Below the pieces are notes generated by a model. It did no database searches. It was not told the origin of the DNA and was given only the letters and a program-made list of their open reading frames with translations. This document shows positions 52,798-61,227 of a stretch of DNA of 64,000 nucleotides, piece after piece. Origin of the DNA: Fodinibius sp050117475 (GTDB lineage: Bacteria; Bacteroidota; Rhodothermia; Balneolales; Balneolaceae); the NCBI GenBank assembly GCA_050117475.1, contig JASFMR010000003.1, forward strand, positions 3,865 to 67,864, read 5' to 3'. Made by a program: the position numbers and the translations under genes. How positions within the stretch are numbered: the first letter of the stretch is position 1; each line of letters starts with the position of its first letter.

Positions 52798-54906
52798 ATG
52801 ATAACAGCTCGAAAAAGATTTGAAATTGGTGATTGGACCGTCGATCCTGTTCACAACGAGATAACCAAGAACGACCGGAAAGAAGCCATTGAGCAAAAAG
52901 CAATGGAGGTACTATTGTACCTTGCCAGGCATAACGGAAATGCGGTTAGCCGCCAGGAATTACTGGATGCTATATGGACAGATACCTATGTATCTGAAGA
53001 GTCTCTAACCCGATGTATTTCAATCCTTAGAAAAGCATTCGGCGATGATCCCGGAAACCCCACATACATCAAAACCATACGTAACAAAGGATACCAGTTA
53101 ATAGCTTCAGTTAAGGAGCCAACTTTATCAGCAAAAGCACCGGGAGGGCCAGAAAAAGTATTCCGTTCTACCTGGTTTCGGGTTTGGGGTATTGCCGTCC
53201 TGCTGGTACTCTTGGGATTATTGCCAACTATCCTTGTTAACGATGGGGATTTGCCCGGATCTTCGGTACTGTGGACCCAAAAACCACTTACTTTTCAGAA
53301 AGGTATCGAAACTGATCCCGCCGTTTCTCCTGACGGTAGCCGGCTTGCCTATGCTGCAAAAAACTCAGATTCCGTTACCTGGGACATTTATATCCAGATC
53401 ACGGGTGCTGGCGATCCTTTCAGGCTAACCAATTCTAAATTTGATAATCGGGCACCTGAATGGTCACCGGACGGCCGCTTTGTTGCTTTTGTTCGCAAAT
53501 ACAAAAATGGTAGCTCAATTTATATTGTACCGGCTATGGGAGGGTCCCAACGTAAATTGATTGACAGAAATATCACAGGGTTCCCATATTTGAGTTGGTC
53601 GCCTGATGGCCGATGGATAGCATACAGTGACCGGCCCAAACCGGAAGCATCTAACGCGCTATTCCTTGTCAATACTAAAACCGGAGAAACCCAACAGATA
53701 ACACAAACTTCGGAACAGCACTGGGGAGATTTTTCGCCCTCTTTTTCGAAAGACGGTCAACGAATTTCCTTTATTACAAGCATCAGTGCAGGCACACAAG
53801 CCATTTATGAACTGGATCTAAGCGATAGATCTGTTAGTCGTACTACACCCGGCTATGCCAGAATAACCTATCAAAGATGGTCCGGCTCTGACGGCAACAT
53901 TTATTTTACAACAGATACTCCCGTTTCTCATGCCATTTGGAAAGTCACACAAGCCCATCCATTTAAGTCCCGATGGACCGGCTTGTCGGGGGCATCGTTT
54001 TCCACAAGGAACGGCCAATTTATCATAAGTAAAGGAATACAGAACTTGGATCTGTGGAGCTATTCAATTAAACATAAACAATTCAACCAACATGCATGGG
54101 ACGGTATTAACTCAAGCGGTAGTGAATATGCCCCCGTTTTAAGCCCCGACGGTAAATTCATTGCTTTCCTGTCGGACCGTACCGGCCATCCTGAACTTTG
54201 GGTTTATGACACATCTAATTCGAAACTGACACAACTAACTAATTTTGAGGGTTCCTTGGATATCCGTGCACCGGCCTGGCATCCCTCGGGTAAAAGCCTC
54301 GTTTTCAACGTGTTTTCACCCGAAACTCATGCAGATATCTACACTGTGGATATTACGGGAACTCCTCCAGAACCTTTGATTGCTAACCCTTCGAACGAAC
54401 GGGAGCCCGATTGGAGCCGCGATGGCAAGTCACTTCTTTTCGGCTCTGACCAAACAGGAAAATGGCAGATTTGGAAGTATCATCCTAAAGAAAATAGAAG
54501 GGTTCAACACACAACCGATGGCGGTTATAAAGCAAGGTTCGCATCTAAAAATACCGAATTTTATTTCACAAAGTACGACCAAACAGGCATCTGGAGGTAT
54601 CATAGTGACGGAACCGAGGAACGAATCATAAATGCTCCTTTGGGTGCTATGCATAACACATGGGCTATCGGCAAAAATGGTATTTATTATGAGCTTTTAG
54701 AATCAGGTTCATTATTTCCTGAACTTTACTTTTATGATTTTAATCAGAGAAAGATTCAAAATATAGCCACCTTAAAAGGCTTGAAGATAGTGAAGGATAT
54801 CGCAGTTTTATCACAAAAAAATCAGATAATTATTTCCGGGGCACGCGAATCCGAAAGCGGGATTTTCCTTTTCAGCCGGAAGGAGCGCAAGAAGCCACAA
54901 CTTTAA
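52798..54906 (+). CDS. CadC-like membrane regulator with TolB-type beta-propeller
   Basis: 702 residues. Residues about 5-105 form an OmpR/CadC winged helix (GDWTVDPVHNEI, QKAMEVLLYLARHNGNAVSR, LTRCISILRKAFGDD). A linker and one membrane helix (about 128-147) follow. The rest carries at least seven WD40-like PD40/TolB repeats (DPAVSPDGSRLAY, PEWSPDGRFVAF, LSWSPDGRWIAY, PVLSPDGKFIAF, PDWSRDGKSLLF). DNA binding in the cytoplasm and a propeller in the periplasm would let it sense an envelope signal directly. Neighbouring direct repeats suggest autoregulation and control of the LamG-like gene (inference). Confidence 0.92.
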   Translation: MITARKRFEIGDWTVDPVHNEITKNDRKEAIEQKAMEVLLYLARHNGNAVSRQELLDAIWTDTYVSEESLTRCISILRKAFGDDPGNPTYIKTIRNKGYQLIASVKEPTLSAKAPGGPEKVFRSTWFRVWGIAVLLVLLGLLPTILVNDGDLPGSSVLWTQKPLTFQKGIETDPAVSPDGSRLAYAAKNSDSVTWDIYIQITGAGDPFRLTNSKFDNRAPEWSPDGRFVAFVRKYKNGSSIYIVPAMGGSQRKLIDRNITGFPYLSWSPDGRWIAYSDRPKPEASNALFLVNTKTGETQQITQTSEQHWGDFSPSFSKDGQRISFITSISAGTQAIYELDLSDRSVSRTTPGYARITYQRWSGSDGNIYFTTDTPVSHAIWKVTQAHPFKSRWTGLSGASFSTRNGQFIISKGIQNLDLWSYSIKHKQFNQHAWDGINSSGSEYAPVLSPDGKFIAFLSDRTGHPELWVYDTSNSKLTQLTNFEGSLDIRAPAWHPSGKSLVFNVFSPETHADIYTVDITGTPPEPLIANPSNEREPDWSRDGKSLLFGSDQTGKWQIWKYHPKENRRVQHTTDGGYKARFASKNTEFYFTKYDQTGIWRYHSDGTEERIINAPLGAMHNTWAIGKNGIYYELLESGSLFPELYFYDFNQRKIQNIATLKGLKIVKDIAVLSQKNQIIISGARESESGIFLFSRKERKKPQL

Positions 54907-54952
54907 TATTTATCAAATCAAACACCCACGATCACTCAAGCTGGAAGAAATG

Positions 54953-55462
54953 TTATTCCATGTGTTCTCTAGTCGAGACATTGACTGTTACCACCCAATT
55001 ACCTTTTCGTTTTTCATAGGTACTCATCCATGCAAATATCGTTTTGGACTCATTTAATAATCCCTTCTCATCTTTATACAAATACCTGACTTTTTTTCTG
55101 GTAATTGTCCAAGCTAAAGTCCCATCCCGGGAAACTTTAATGATTGGCGGATCAATATCGTCCCATTCCAGGAATTCCTCTACCCCGGAAAAATAATTCC
55201 GGAACCTTTCCATATTTTGATTCCTGGTCATCATTCTGACTTTTCCATTTTGCACCGAAATCATCTTATCAGCCAGAAGAGAAACAAAAAGTTCTGCATC
55301 CTTTTCAAAATGAGCCTTTCGCTGCAGTTCGCGTATCTTTAAAATCTGTTTACGTATTTTAGAACTATCGGTAGGTTGGGCATTACCATTTGATGGTGTC
55401 CAAACAATTATTGGGATGGCAACTAAAAATGCAATATTGCATAAATTCCTAACTCTGTTCAT
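54953..55462 (-). CDS. exported NTF2-like protein (SnoaL/DUF4440 type)
   Basis: About 169 residues from the ATG at 55462; upstream GTG and TTG codons are alternatives. A signal segment (IAFLVAIPIIVWTPSNGNAQ) precedes an NTF2-fold domain. ELQRKAHFEKDAELFVSLLADKMISVQNG is the typical first helix-strand unit and WVVTVNVSTREHME the last strand. Such small periplasmic proteins are common in Bacteroidota and their ligands are mostly unknown. It lies 31 bp downstream of a related gene on the same strand; the two probably form a unit. Confidence 0.78.
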   Translation of the reverse strand: MNRVRNLCNIAFLVAIPIIVWTPSNGNAQPTDSSKIRKQILKIRELQRKAHFEKDAELFVSLLADKMISVQNGKVRMMTRNQNMERFRNYFSGVEEFLEWDDIDPPIIKVSRDGTLAWTITRKKVRYLYKDEKGLLNESKTIFAWMSTYEKRKGNWVVTVNVSTREHME

Positions 55463-55493
55463 CACCAATCAAAATAAAAAATTAGCTTCAAAC

Positions 55494-55967
55494 CTAATTA
55501 CTATTGCCAATATCAATTTTCACTTTCCAACGCCCATCCGAACCTTTCTTCCACACATTTACATATTTTCCGGCACCGAGACTATACGTGGAATCTGTGT
55601 CGGGCGATTTTTTTGTCACTGAGTAATAGCCCCAGGTATATCCCATATCACCGGCAGACGAAACGTCCGCTTGCTGGGGCTCCCAGTTCAATACGATAGT
55701 GCTATCCATGGCTTTTTTCATATTCTCGTAAATAGCCGAAAGCCCCTGTACGGGTTCGGGTTTGCCTGCCGAAAATTGGAGCGCATCTTTCGATAGATAT
55801 TCTTTAAAAGCTTCTGCCGCTCCTTTTTTAACCGATATTTTTGCAAAAGCTCTATCCACAGCCAGCAAGTTCGTTGCATCAGATGGAATATCCCTTTTTC
55901 CCGTGCATCCCCAAACGCCGGCCATTATTGTACAAATTATCATCGGAATCAGATAAGTGGTTCTCAT
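55494..55967 (-). CDS. DUF4440/NTF2-like lipoprotein
   Basis: 157 residues. A lipoprotein signal (IMAGVWGC, Cys21) comes first, then an NTF2-fold domain: NLLAVDRAFAKISVKKGAAEAFKEYLSKDAL, GYTWGYYSVT and GKYVNVWKKGSDGRWKV. This is the usual DUF4440 pattern. It is the upstream partner of the gene at 54953, with similar fold but low similarity. Function unknown. Confidence 0.85.
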   Translation of the reverse strand: MRTTYLIPMIICTIMAGVWGCTGKRDIPSDATNLLAVDRAFAKISVKKGAAEAFKEYLSKDALQFSAGKPEPVQGLSAIYENMKKAMDSTIVLNWEPQQADVSSAGDMGYTWGYYSVTKKSPDTDSTYSLGAGKYVNVWKKGSDGRWKVKIDIGNSN

Positions 55968-56118
55968 ATCTATGTTGCTCTCTTTTGTATCTGTTTAAAA
56001 ACAGCTTAATCAACTATATAGTAAGTAACAACGCATTTCGTCATTTCTACATCCCCTTCATCCCAAATTTCTTTAAAAAGCCCCTGTATAAGGATACTTA
56101 ATTCCCCTCTTCAATTTT

Positions 56119-56788
56119 ATGGTATACATCATGAAACAATCCATTTTGTCAATTATTCTATCAGGACTACTAATTGCTTGTCAAAACGAGCCTTATCAAA
56201 ATTCTGATGTGCGATTTGTACGAATACCCTCCAGTAAATTTGCAGCTGATACTTCCTCATCGCCAAGTGCCAGCTGGATTGATATTGACGGAGACGGAGA
56301 TGATGACCTGTATGTTCTAAATGGTTACGGTTCGCTGGAAACCCCCCCTGTACCACAGGGAAACAAGTTATATCGAAACGACGGTATGGGGACCTTTACT
56401 CTCTGCCAGCCCCCCCCTCGTAAAAGATACTACCTATTCGGGCAGCAGCACTTGGGGAGATTACGATAACGATGGAGATCCGGACCTGTTTGTCGCCAAC
56501 CAACATGATGCCGATAATTTCCTATACCGGAATGCTGATTATCTTGCAGCAATACTGGAAATGCTTAAAAAACGAAACTATCATTTCATTAGCCTTGAAC
56601 AAGCTCTGAAAGATCCGGCTTATGAAACTCCTGACAAATATTCAGATCGGTGGGGCATATCCTGGCTACACCGATGGAGGTATTCCCTTGGACTTGAAAA
56701 TCGTTTAAGAGACGAACCGGATCTACCTGACTGGATTTATAAGACCTACCGGGAATTGAAAAAAAGCAATGACTCGGGATTAAATTAG
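56119..56788 (+). pseudogene. frameshifted chimera: FG-GAP lipoprotein start joined to polysaccharide-deacetylase end
   Basis: An ATG at 56131 (or 56119) opens a lipoprotein signal (SILSIILSGLLIAC) and an FG-GAP/VCBS repeat (WIDIDGDGDDDLYVLNGYG). The frame breaks at a run of C at about 56411-56417 and resumes one base off, with a second repeat (STWGDYDNDGDPDLFVANQ). Directly after LYRN at about 56530, the same open frame becomes the C-terminus of a polysaccharide deacetylase (ILEMLKKRNYHFISLEQALKDP, DRWGISWLHRW), ending at 56788. Both parent genes are truncated and the join is unrelated to either family's domain order. A dead fusion left by recombination. Confidence 0.78.
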
Positions 56789-56842
56789 CTTTCGTAATCA
56801 AAGTACACCAATTCCCTTAATCGGCAGTCTAAAGAAAACAAA

Positions 56843-57718
56843 ATGAAAAAAAGAACAATACTAATCCTCCCAACATTACTCTTTCTTTTACAATCCTACA
56901 CCATAAATGCACAATCGTATAACGAGAAATACCCTCCCTATACCTTAAGCAATACTGAATATAGGATCTTACATTCTGAAACCAATGAGATAACCTATAA
57001 ACTATATATCTCCTATCCTCCAAATTATCATAAAGACACAGAAAAGTATTATCCCGTAATCTATCTTTTGGATGCTGATTACTCATTTGCAATCGCAAAA
57101 AATGCTACCGATCATCTCTCCGAAAGAAACAGCCTTCCCGAAGTCATTGTGGTTGGAATTGCTTATACAGGTAAAAACAGATACCGTATAAACAGAACAC
57201 GAGACTACACCCCCACTCATACCCTTAAAGGTGGCTATGGCCCAAAAATTCAAGAAGTCTCCGGGGGCGCTCCCGACTTCCTGAAGTTTATGAAAAACGA
57301 ACTTTTTCCATTTATGGAGAATAATTTTAGAACGAACCAAAAGAGGGTATTGGTCGGCCATTCATTTGGGGGACTTTTCACATCATGGGTAATGCTTCGC
57401 AGTCCTAGAACATTCAATGGATATATTGCTATCAGCCCCTCTCTATGGTATGATAACCATTATCTTTTTTTACTGGAAAAGGAAACGGCCCAAACGGTTA
57501 ATGATGCTAATTTAACCCTGTACCTTACTGTTGGCAATCGTGAAATAAACAACCTGTATAATATGCCACAGGACCTTCGCAATTTTGCCAAAAGACTCAA
57601 GTCCAGGAATCATCAAAATCTCCGAATGCGATACGAAGTTTTATCAGGAGAAACCCATAACAGCATATTTCCAGGTGCTTTTACAAGAGGAATACGATTC
57701 ATATTGAATGAAAATTAA
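56843..57718 (+). CDS. secreted alpha/beta hydrolase, Fes/BesA-like esterase
   Basis: 291 residues with a signal peptide (ILILPTLLFLLQSYTINAQ). The esterase-D-type hydrolase fold is seen in YYPVIYLLDADYSF, the nucleophile elbow GHSFGG (Ser174) and SPSLWYD. The last histidine in ETHNS could complete the triad. The closest named groups are enterobactin-type and acyl esterases; a role in siderophore or conjugate hydrolysis is inference. It follows the dead chimera by 54 bp and may be the intact survivor of that unit. Fragments of other genes directly follow its stop codon. Confidence 0.87.
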   Translation: MKKRTILILPTLLFLLQSYTINAQSYNEKYPPYTLSNTEYRILHSETNEITYKLYISYPPNYHKDTEKYYPVIYLLDADYSFAIAKNATDHLSERNSLPEVIVVGIAYTGKNRYRINRTRDYTPTHTLKGGYGPKIQEVSGGAPDFLKFMKNELFPFMENNFRTNQKRVLVGHSFGGLFTSWVMLRSPRTFNGYIAISPSLWYDNHYLFLLEKETAQTVNDANLTLYLTVGNREINNLYNMPQDLRNFAKRLKSRNHQNLRMRYEVLSGETHNSIFPGAFTRGIRFILNEN

Positions 57719-57720
57719 TT

Positions 57721-57792
57721 GATTTGGCCTCCATAACATTTCACAAGATGGTGAATGATATTGAAGAGATTCGAAAAAACTATGGCATTTAC
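57721..57792 (+). pseudogene. fragment of alpha/beta hydrolase gene copied from 61459-61518 or its ancestor
   Basis: 57721-57780 matches 61459-61518 at 54 of 60 bases, ending in the shared TCGAAAAAAC. Translated it reads SITFHKMVNDIEEIRKN, equal to the residues just before the nucleophile elbow of the hydrolase at 61228, and it runs into a stop. No start, elbow or remaining domain is present. It abuts the stop codon of the esterase gene. Confidence 0.78.
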
Positions 57793-57874
57793 TAAATCAA
57801 ACATATTCTGCATTGCTAATGGTTTGCTGCTATTGCTGGGTTTTAACACTAAAAACACTACACAATTGCCCTAA
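57782..57874 (+). pseudogene. 30-codon signal-peptide fragment
   Basis: An ATG at 57782 opens MAFTKSNIFCIANGLLLLLG followed by ten residues and a TAA directly before the permease stop. It looks like the leader of a lost secreted protein, joined to the hydrolase fragment. It could be chance. Confidence 0.3.
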
Positions 57875-60532
57875 CTATTCGTTTTTTAAACTCTTAACAG
57901 GATTCATCCTGGCTACTCTAAGGGAGTGGAAACCAACGGTCACTAAGGCAATTAAAACAACAAGAGACCCGGTTCCGAAAAATATCCAGGGCTTCAACGA
58001 AACTCTGTAAGCAAAATCTCCAAGCCAATTGCTCATTACAAGATAGGCCAACGGCCAAGCCACAATATTTGCCAATACTACGAGTAGGGTATATTCTTTG
58101 GAAAGCAAAATTAAAAGTCGGTTTAATGAAGCCCCCAATACTTTACGAATGCCGATTTCTTTGGTTCTTCTTTGAATGGTAAAAGAAGCGAGACCAAACA
58201 ATCCCAGGCAAGCAATAAAAATAGCTATCCCTGAAAAATATCGGAATAACGTGCTCATTCGTGTTGCTGAATCATAAAGAGTTTGCAACTGCTCATCCAA
58301 AAACCAAGAAACGAAAGGCTCATTGGGTCTCAGAATATTCCACTGACCTTCGATATAATCCCTGGTTTGTCTGATGTGTTCACCTGTCATCCGAATCGAC
58401 AGCATATTTTCAAAATTTCTGTACCTCAGAACAAGTGGTTTGACTTGGTTATAGAGCGATTCGTAATTAAAATTTTCAACAATACCGATAACTTTTCCGT
58501 CAATTCCATGTTCCCCGACGGCGCGGATTGTCTTCCCTATTGCTTCTTTTGCATCAGTCCACCCGAAATGGCTTACTGCCGCCTTGTTGAGTAAAAATCC
58601 TTTTTCCAGGTCCGTGGGACGATTGGAGGAAAACCCACGACCTGCAATAAGCTTGATCTCCATCGTATTCAGGTAATCTTCATCAATAAAAATGGTATTT
58701 GTCAACAGGTTACCTTCTGTCATACCTTCCGGCCGATAACCTTGCAGAGCAATAGGTATGCCGGGTACCTGCGATGAAGCCCCGACACCCTGGATTTCGG
58801 AATTTTGTGTTAACTTTTGTTTAAATGCATCGTAATTATTGCGCAAGTCCTCGTTCAAGCGCACTACCATTATCTGATCTTTGTTAAAACCAAGATCTTT
58901 GTTTTGAATATAATTCAATTGGTTGCTGATAACGCCGGTCCCAATAAGCAGAACTATAGAAATACTAAATTGCAGGATTATCAGTCCCCGCCGTAATAAG
59001 TTGTTAGAAGACTTAATATTGAGATGGGACGACCCAAGCGAAATGTTTCCGCTTAATACTTCTGATGGTTTGAATGCGGACAGAATAAAAGCCGGATATA
59101 ATCCCGAAAGTATTCCAATTATGATGACCGTTCCCAATAATCCAGTGATTATTGAAGGGTTAAAGAACATCATCCCTGATAATTCATATCCCGACAATTC
59201 ACCAAATACCGGCAGTGCCAATTGAGCTACAGTTAAAGCTAGAATCATTGCCAAAAACGCCAGCAATAACGACTCTCCCAAAAACTGACGGATCAACTGT
59301 CCGCGTGATACCCCGAGCACTTTACGGACTCCAACCTCCCGGGCCCTTTGGAGTGATTGGGCAGTCGAAAGGTTCATGAAATTGATACAAGCGATTAGCA
59401 ACACAAAAATACCAATCGCCGAGAAGATATAAACGTAGCTTAAATCTCCGGTTGGACCAATCTCGGGCAAACGATGGGAATTGAAATAAATTGACGTTAA
59501 CGGCTGTAAATGCAACGTCATAAGACTAGCCCATGTTTTGCCCAGGTGTGCTTCAATAAATTCAGGTAATTTTGATTCTAAGTCTTTCCCCGATGTTTTT
59601 TTATTGAGTACGATATATGTCCAAAGATTCATCCCACCCCACTGTTGAAATCGCTGCGGAGAAAGCGTTTGCAGGTTAGCTAAAAACTGGGGATGGAAAT
59701 GTGAATTAGGGGGGATATCAGCCAGAATACCGGTGACCTCAAACTGAAGCGTATCGGCAAAGGTCAAAGTGCTGTGCATGGGATCTTTATCCTTAAAAAA
59801 ACGATCAGCCTGTTCCTGCGTCAAAACAATACTGCCGGGCTCGCTAAGAGCAGTTTTGGGATCGCCCTGTCGCAGTTTAAAATCGAAGACTTCGAAGAAG
59901 GTCGAATCGACAAAGCTCACCTCAACAACTTGACTTTCCTCATCACTTCGCATAGTACCGCCCGGGCGATGGATTCGTACTGCTTGCTGAACCTCCGGAA
60001 AATCGCTAATAAGCGCATTTGCCAGGGGCGGACTTGACCAAGCCAACTTGCGTGTCTGGCCCGCTTGATTGATATCTGTTACCACCCGGTAAATGCGATC
60101 ACTTCTGCTGTGAAATTGATCGTAGCTAACTTCAAGCTGAACATAAAGATAGATCAAAAGACAGCAAGCTAATCCTACAGCTAATCCTAAAACATTTATA
60201 AAAGTATAACCACGATGCCGTTTAAACCTTCTGAATGCCAATTTCAAATAATTGGGCAGCAAATAAGGAATCCATGGTGACTGCTTCCAGGAAGGTGCAG
60301 CATCAACTTTGATTGCCCGTGTCTTATACAATTCCAATCCCAAACTCTCAGGCTCACCAATTTCTTTGGATGCTTTCGCAAACGCTTCTTCTTGGGATAA
60401 TCCCTTCGATTTTAGCCTGTCAATCTCATCCCGCAGGTGCGATTCCAGCTCAGCAATATCGCCGTCTTCAAAAGCCGGATTCCGCCTCAGTTTACTTTTC
60501 CATGCTTTTATTGATTCTTCAAGAATGAACAT
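57875..60532 (-). CDS. FtsX/MacB-type permease with N-terminal helical prefix domain
   Basis: 885 residues, the longest of the set. Residues 1-80 form an extra helical domain (SIKAWKSKLRRNPAFEDGDI, LESHLRDEIDRLKSKGLSQEEAFAKASKEIG), which matches permease prefix domain 1. The usual permease then begins at about 95 (YLKLAFRRFKRHRGYTFIN). Coupling signatures are QRAREVGVRKVLGV and RRTKEIGIRKVLGA, tail NPVKSLKNE. It is downstream of a PadR gene, separated by 74 bp that carry an inverted repeat. No ATPase gene is nearby. Confidence 0.92.
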   Translation of the reverse strand: MFILEESIKAWKSKLRRNPAFEDGDIAELESHLRDEIDRLKSKGLSQEEAFAKASKEIGEPESLGLELYKTRAIKVDAAPSWKQSPWIPYLLPNYLKLAFRRFKRHRGYTFINVLGLAVGLACCLLIYLYVQLEVSYDQFHSRSDRIYRVVTDINQAGQTRKLAWSSPPLANALISDFPEVQQAVRIHRPGGTMRSDEESQVVEVSFVDSTFFEVFDFKLRQGDPKTALSEPGSIVLTQEQADRFFKDKDPMHSTLTFADTLQFEVTGILADIPPNSHFHPQFLANLQTLSPQRFQQWGGMNLWTYIVLNKKTSGKDLESKLPEFIEAHLGKTWASLMTLHLQPLTSIYFNSHRLPEIGPTGDLSYVYIFSAIGIFVLLIACINFMNLSTAQSLQRAREVGVRKVLGVSRGQLIRQFLGESLLLAFLAMILALTVAQLALPVFGELSGYELSGMMFFNPSIITGLLGTVIIIGILSGLYPAFILSAFKPSEVLSGNISLGSSHLNIKSSNNLLRRGLIILQFSISIVLLIGTGVISNQLNYIQNKDLGFNKDQIMVVRLNEDLRNNYDAFKQKLTQNSEIQGVGASSQVPGIPIALQGYRPEGMTEGNLLTNTIFIDEDYLNTMEIKLIAGRGFSSNRPTDLEKGFLLNKAAVSHFGWTDAKEAIGKTIRAVGEHGIDGKVIGIVENFNYESLYNQVKPLVLRYRNFENMLSIRMTGEHIRQTRDYIEGQWNILRPNEPFVSWFLDEQLQTLYDSATRMSTLFRYFSGIAIFIACLGLFGLASFTIQRRTKEIGIRKVLGASLNRLLILLSKEYTLLVVLANIVAWPLAYLVMSNWLGDFAYRVSLKPWIFFGTGSLVVLIALVTVGFHSLRVARMNPVKSLKNE

Positions 60533-60546
60533 ATTTTTAATCTTTC

Positions 60547-60604
60547 AGCTGTCAGCATTCAGTAGTCAGCCAATCTGAGAGCTGACGACTGAGAGCTAAT
60601 AGCT
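60547..60604. repeat. 58-bp inverted repeat inside PadR-permease unit
   Basis: 24-bp arms, 19 of 24 positions paired, around a 10-base loop (CAATCTGAGA). The arms are built from AGCTGTCAGC-like words. It fills the gap between the PadR stop and the permease start and could reduce read-through or protect the upstream transcript end. Confidence 0.72.
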
Positions 60605-60606
60605 CG

Positions 60607-60945
60607 TTAGACCCACTGTGGACTGGGTCCCCATAATTTCTTTAGGACTTCATGCACATTGAGCCATTGCTGTTTTGCCGAATTCAGTTCTTTCCTTCCT
60701 GCATCGGTGATCGAATAATATTTTCGACGACGCCCCTCGTCCGAAACCTCCCAGCGCGACTGTATCATCCCGTCTTTCTCCATTTTGTGCAACACCGGAT
60801 AAAGCATTCCATCCGACCACTCCAATGAGCCTCCCGAAAATTCTTTCACATCCTGTATGATTTGATACCCGTAACTCTCACCCCGTTTCAGGATTGTTAG
60901 AATTAGTGGTTTTGTCGATGCAGCCATCAGTTCTTTCGAAATCAT
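60607..60945 (-). CDS. PadR family transcriptional regulator (paralogue 3)
   Basis: 112 residues. A PadR winged helix (KPLILTILKRGESYGYQIIQDV, LEWSDGMLYPVLHKMEKDGMIQS, RRRKYYSITDAGRKEL). It is more like the common PadR group than are the two paralogues at 35321 and 38367, and is linked to a permease with a different prefix domain. It probably represses its own unit through the palindrome at 60972-60994. Confidence 0.94.
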   Translation of the reverse strand: MISKELMAASTKPLILTILKRGESYGYQIIQDVKEFSGGSLEWSDGMLYPVLHKMEKDGMIQSRWEVSDEGRRRKYYSITDAGRKELNSAKQQWLNVHEVLKKLWGPSPQWV

Positions 60946-60971
60946 GTTCTTTAATTTTACCTAGAAGTTCA

Positions 60972-60994
60972 ATGTATATAAAACCATTATACAT
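60972..60994. promoter_or_regulatory. palindrome ATGTATA-N9-TATACAT, candidate PadR operator
   Basis: Perfect 7-bp arms 9 bases apart, 27 bp upstream of the PadR start. It resembles the ATGT...ACAT palindromes bound by PadR proteins in other bacteria. A shorter palindrome, TTGTATGTACAA, lies at 61046-61057. Confidence 0.68.
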
Positions 60995-61227
60995 AGCACT
61001 ACAATGTAAGGCAACATTTTTTTAAGGGCGCAGATAAAATAATATTTGTATGTACAATCATTTATATTTAATACCCTTCAAAACCCTTACAGCTTTTCTT
61101 CAATCGATTCTAGTAACTGTCATGACTGCCAAATCAACAAAATCTGAACACCTTCTTTACTTTTTTACAAGTATTTCTCCCGGCCATCTGATAGGTTGAA
61201 GTTATTTCAACCCCAAATGAATTGACT

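Noticed and set aside
57782..57874. 30-codon plus-strand frame as an intact small gene
   Set aside because: It abuts a dead gene fragment and overlaps no conserved signal; I treat it as a leader remnant with low confidence.
29186..60945. The permease array as a mobile element or genomic island
   Set aside because: No integrase, transposase, att site or tRNA boundary is seen; duplication in place explains the array better.
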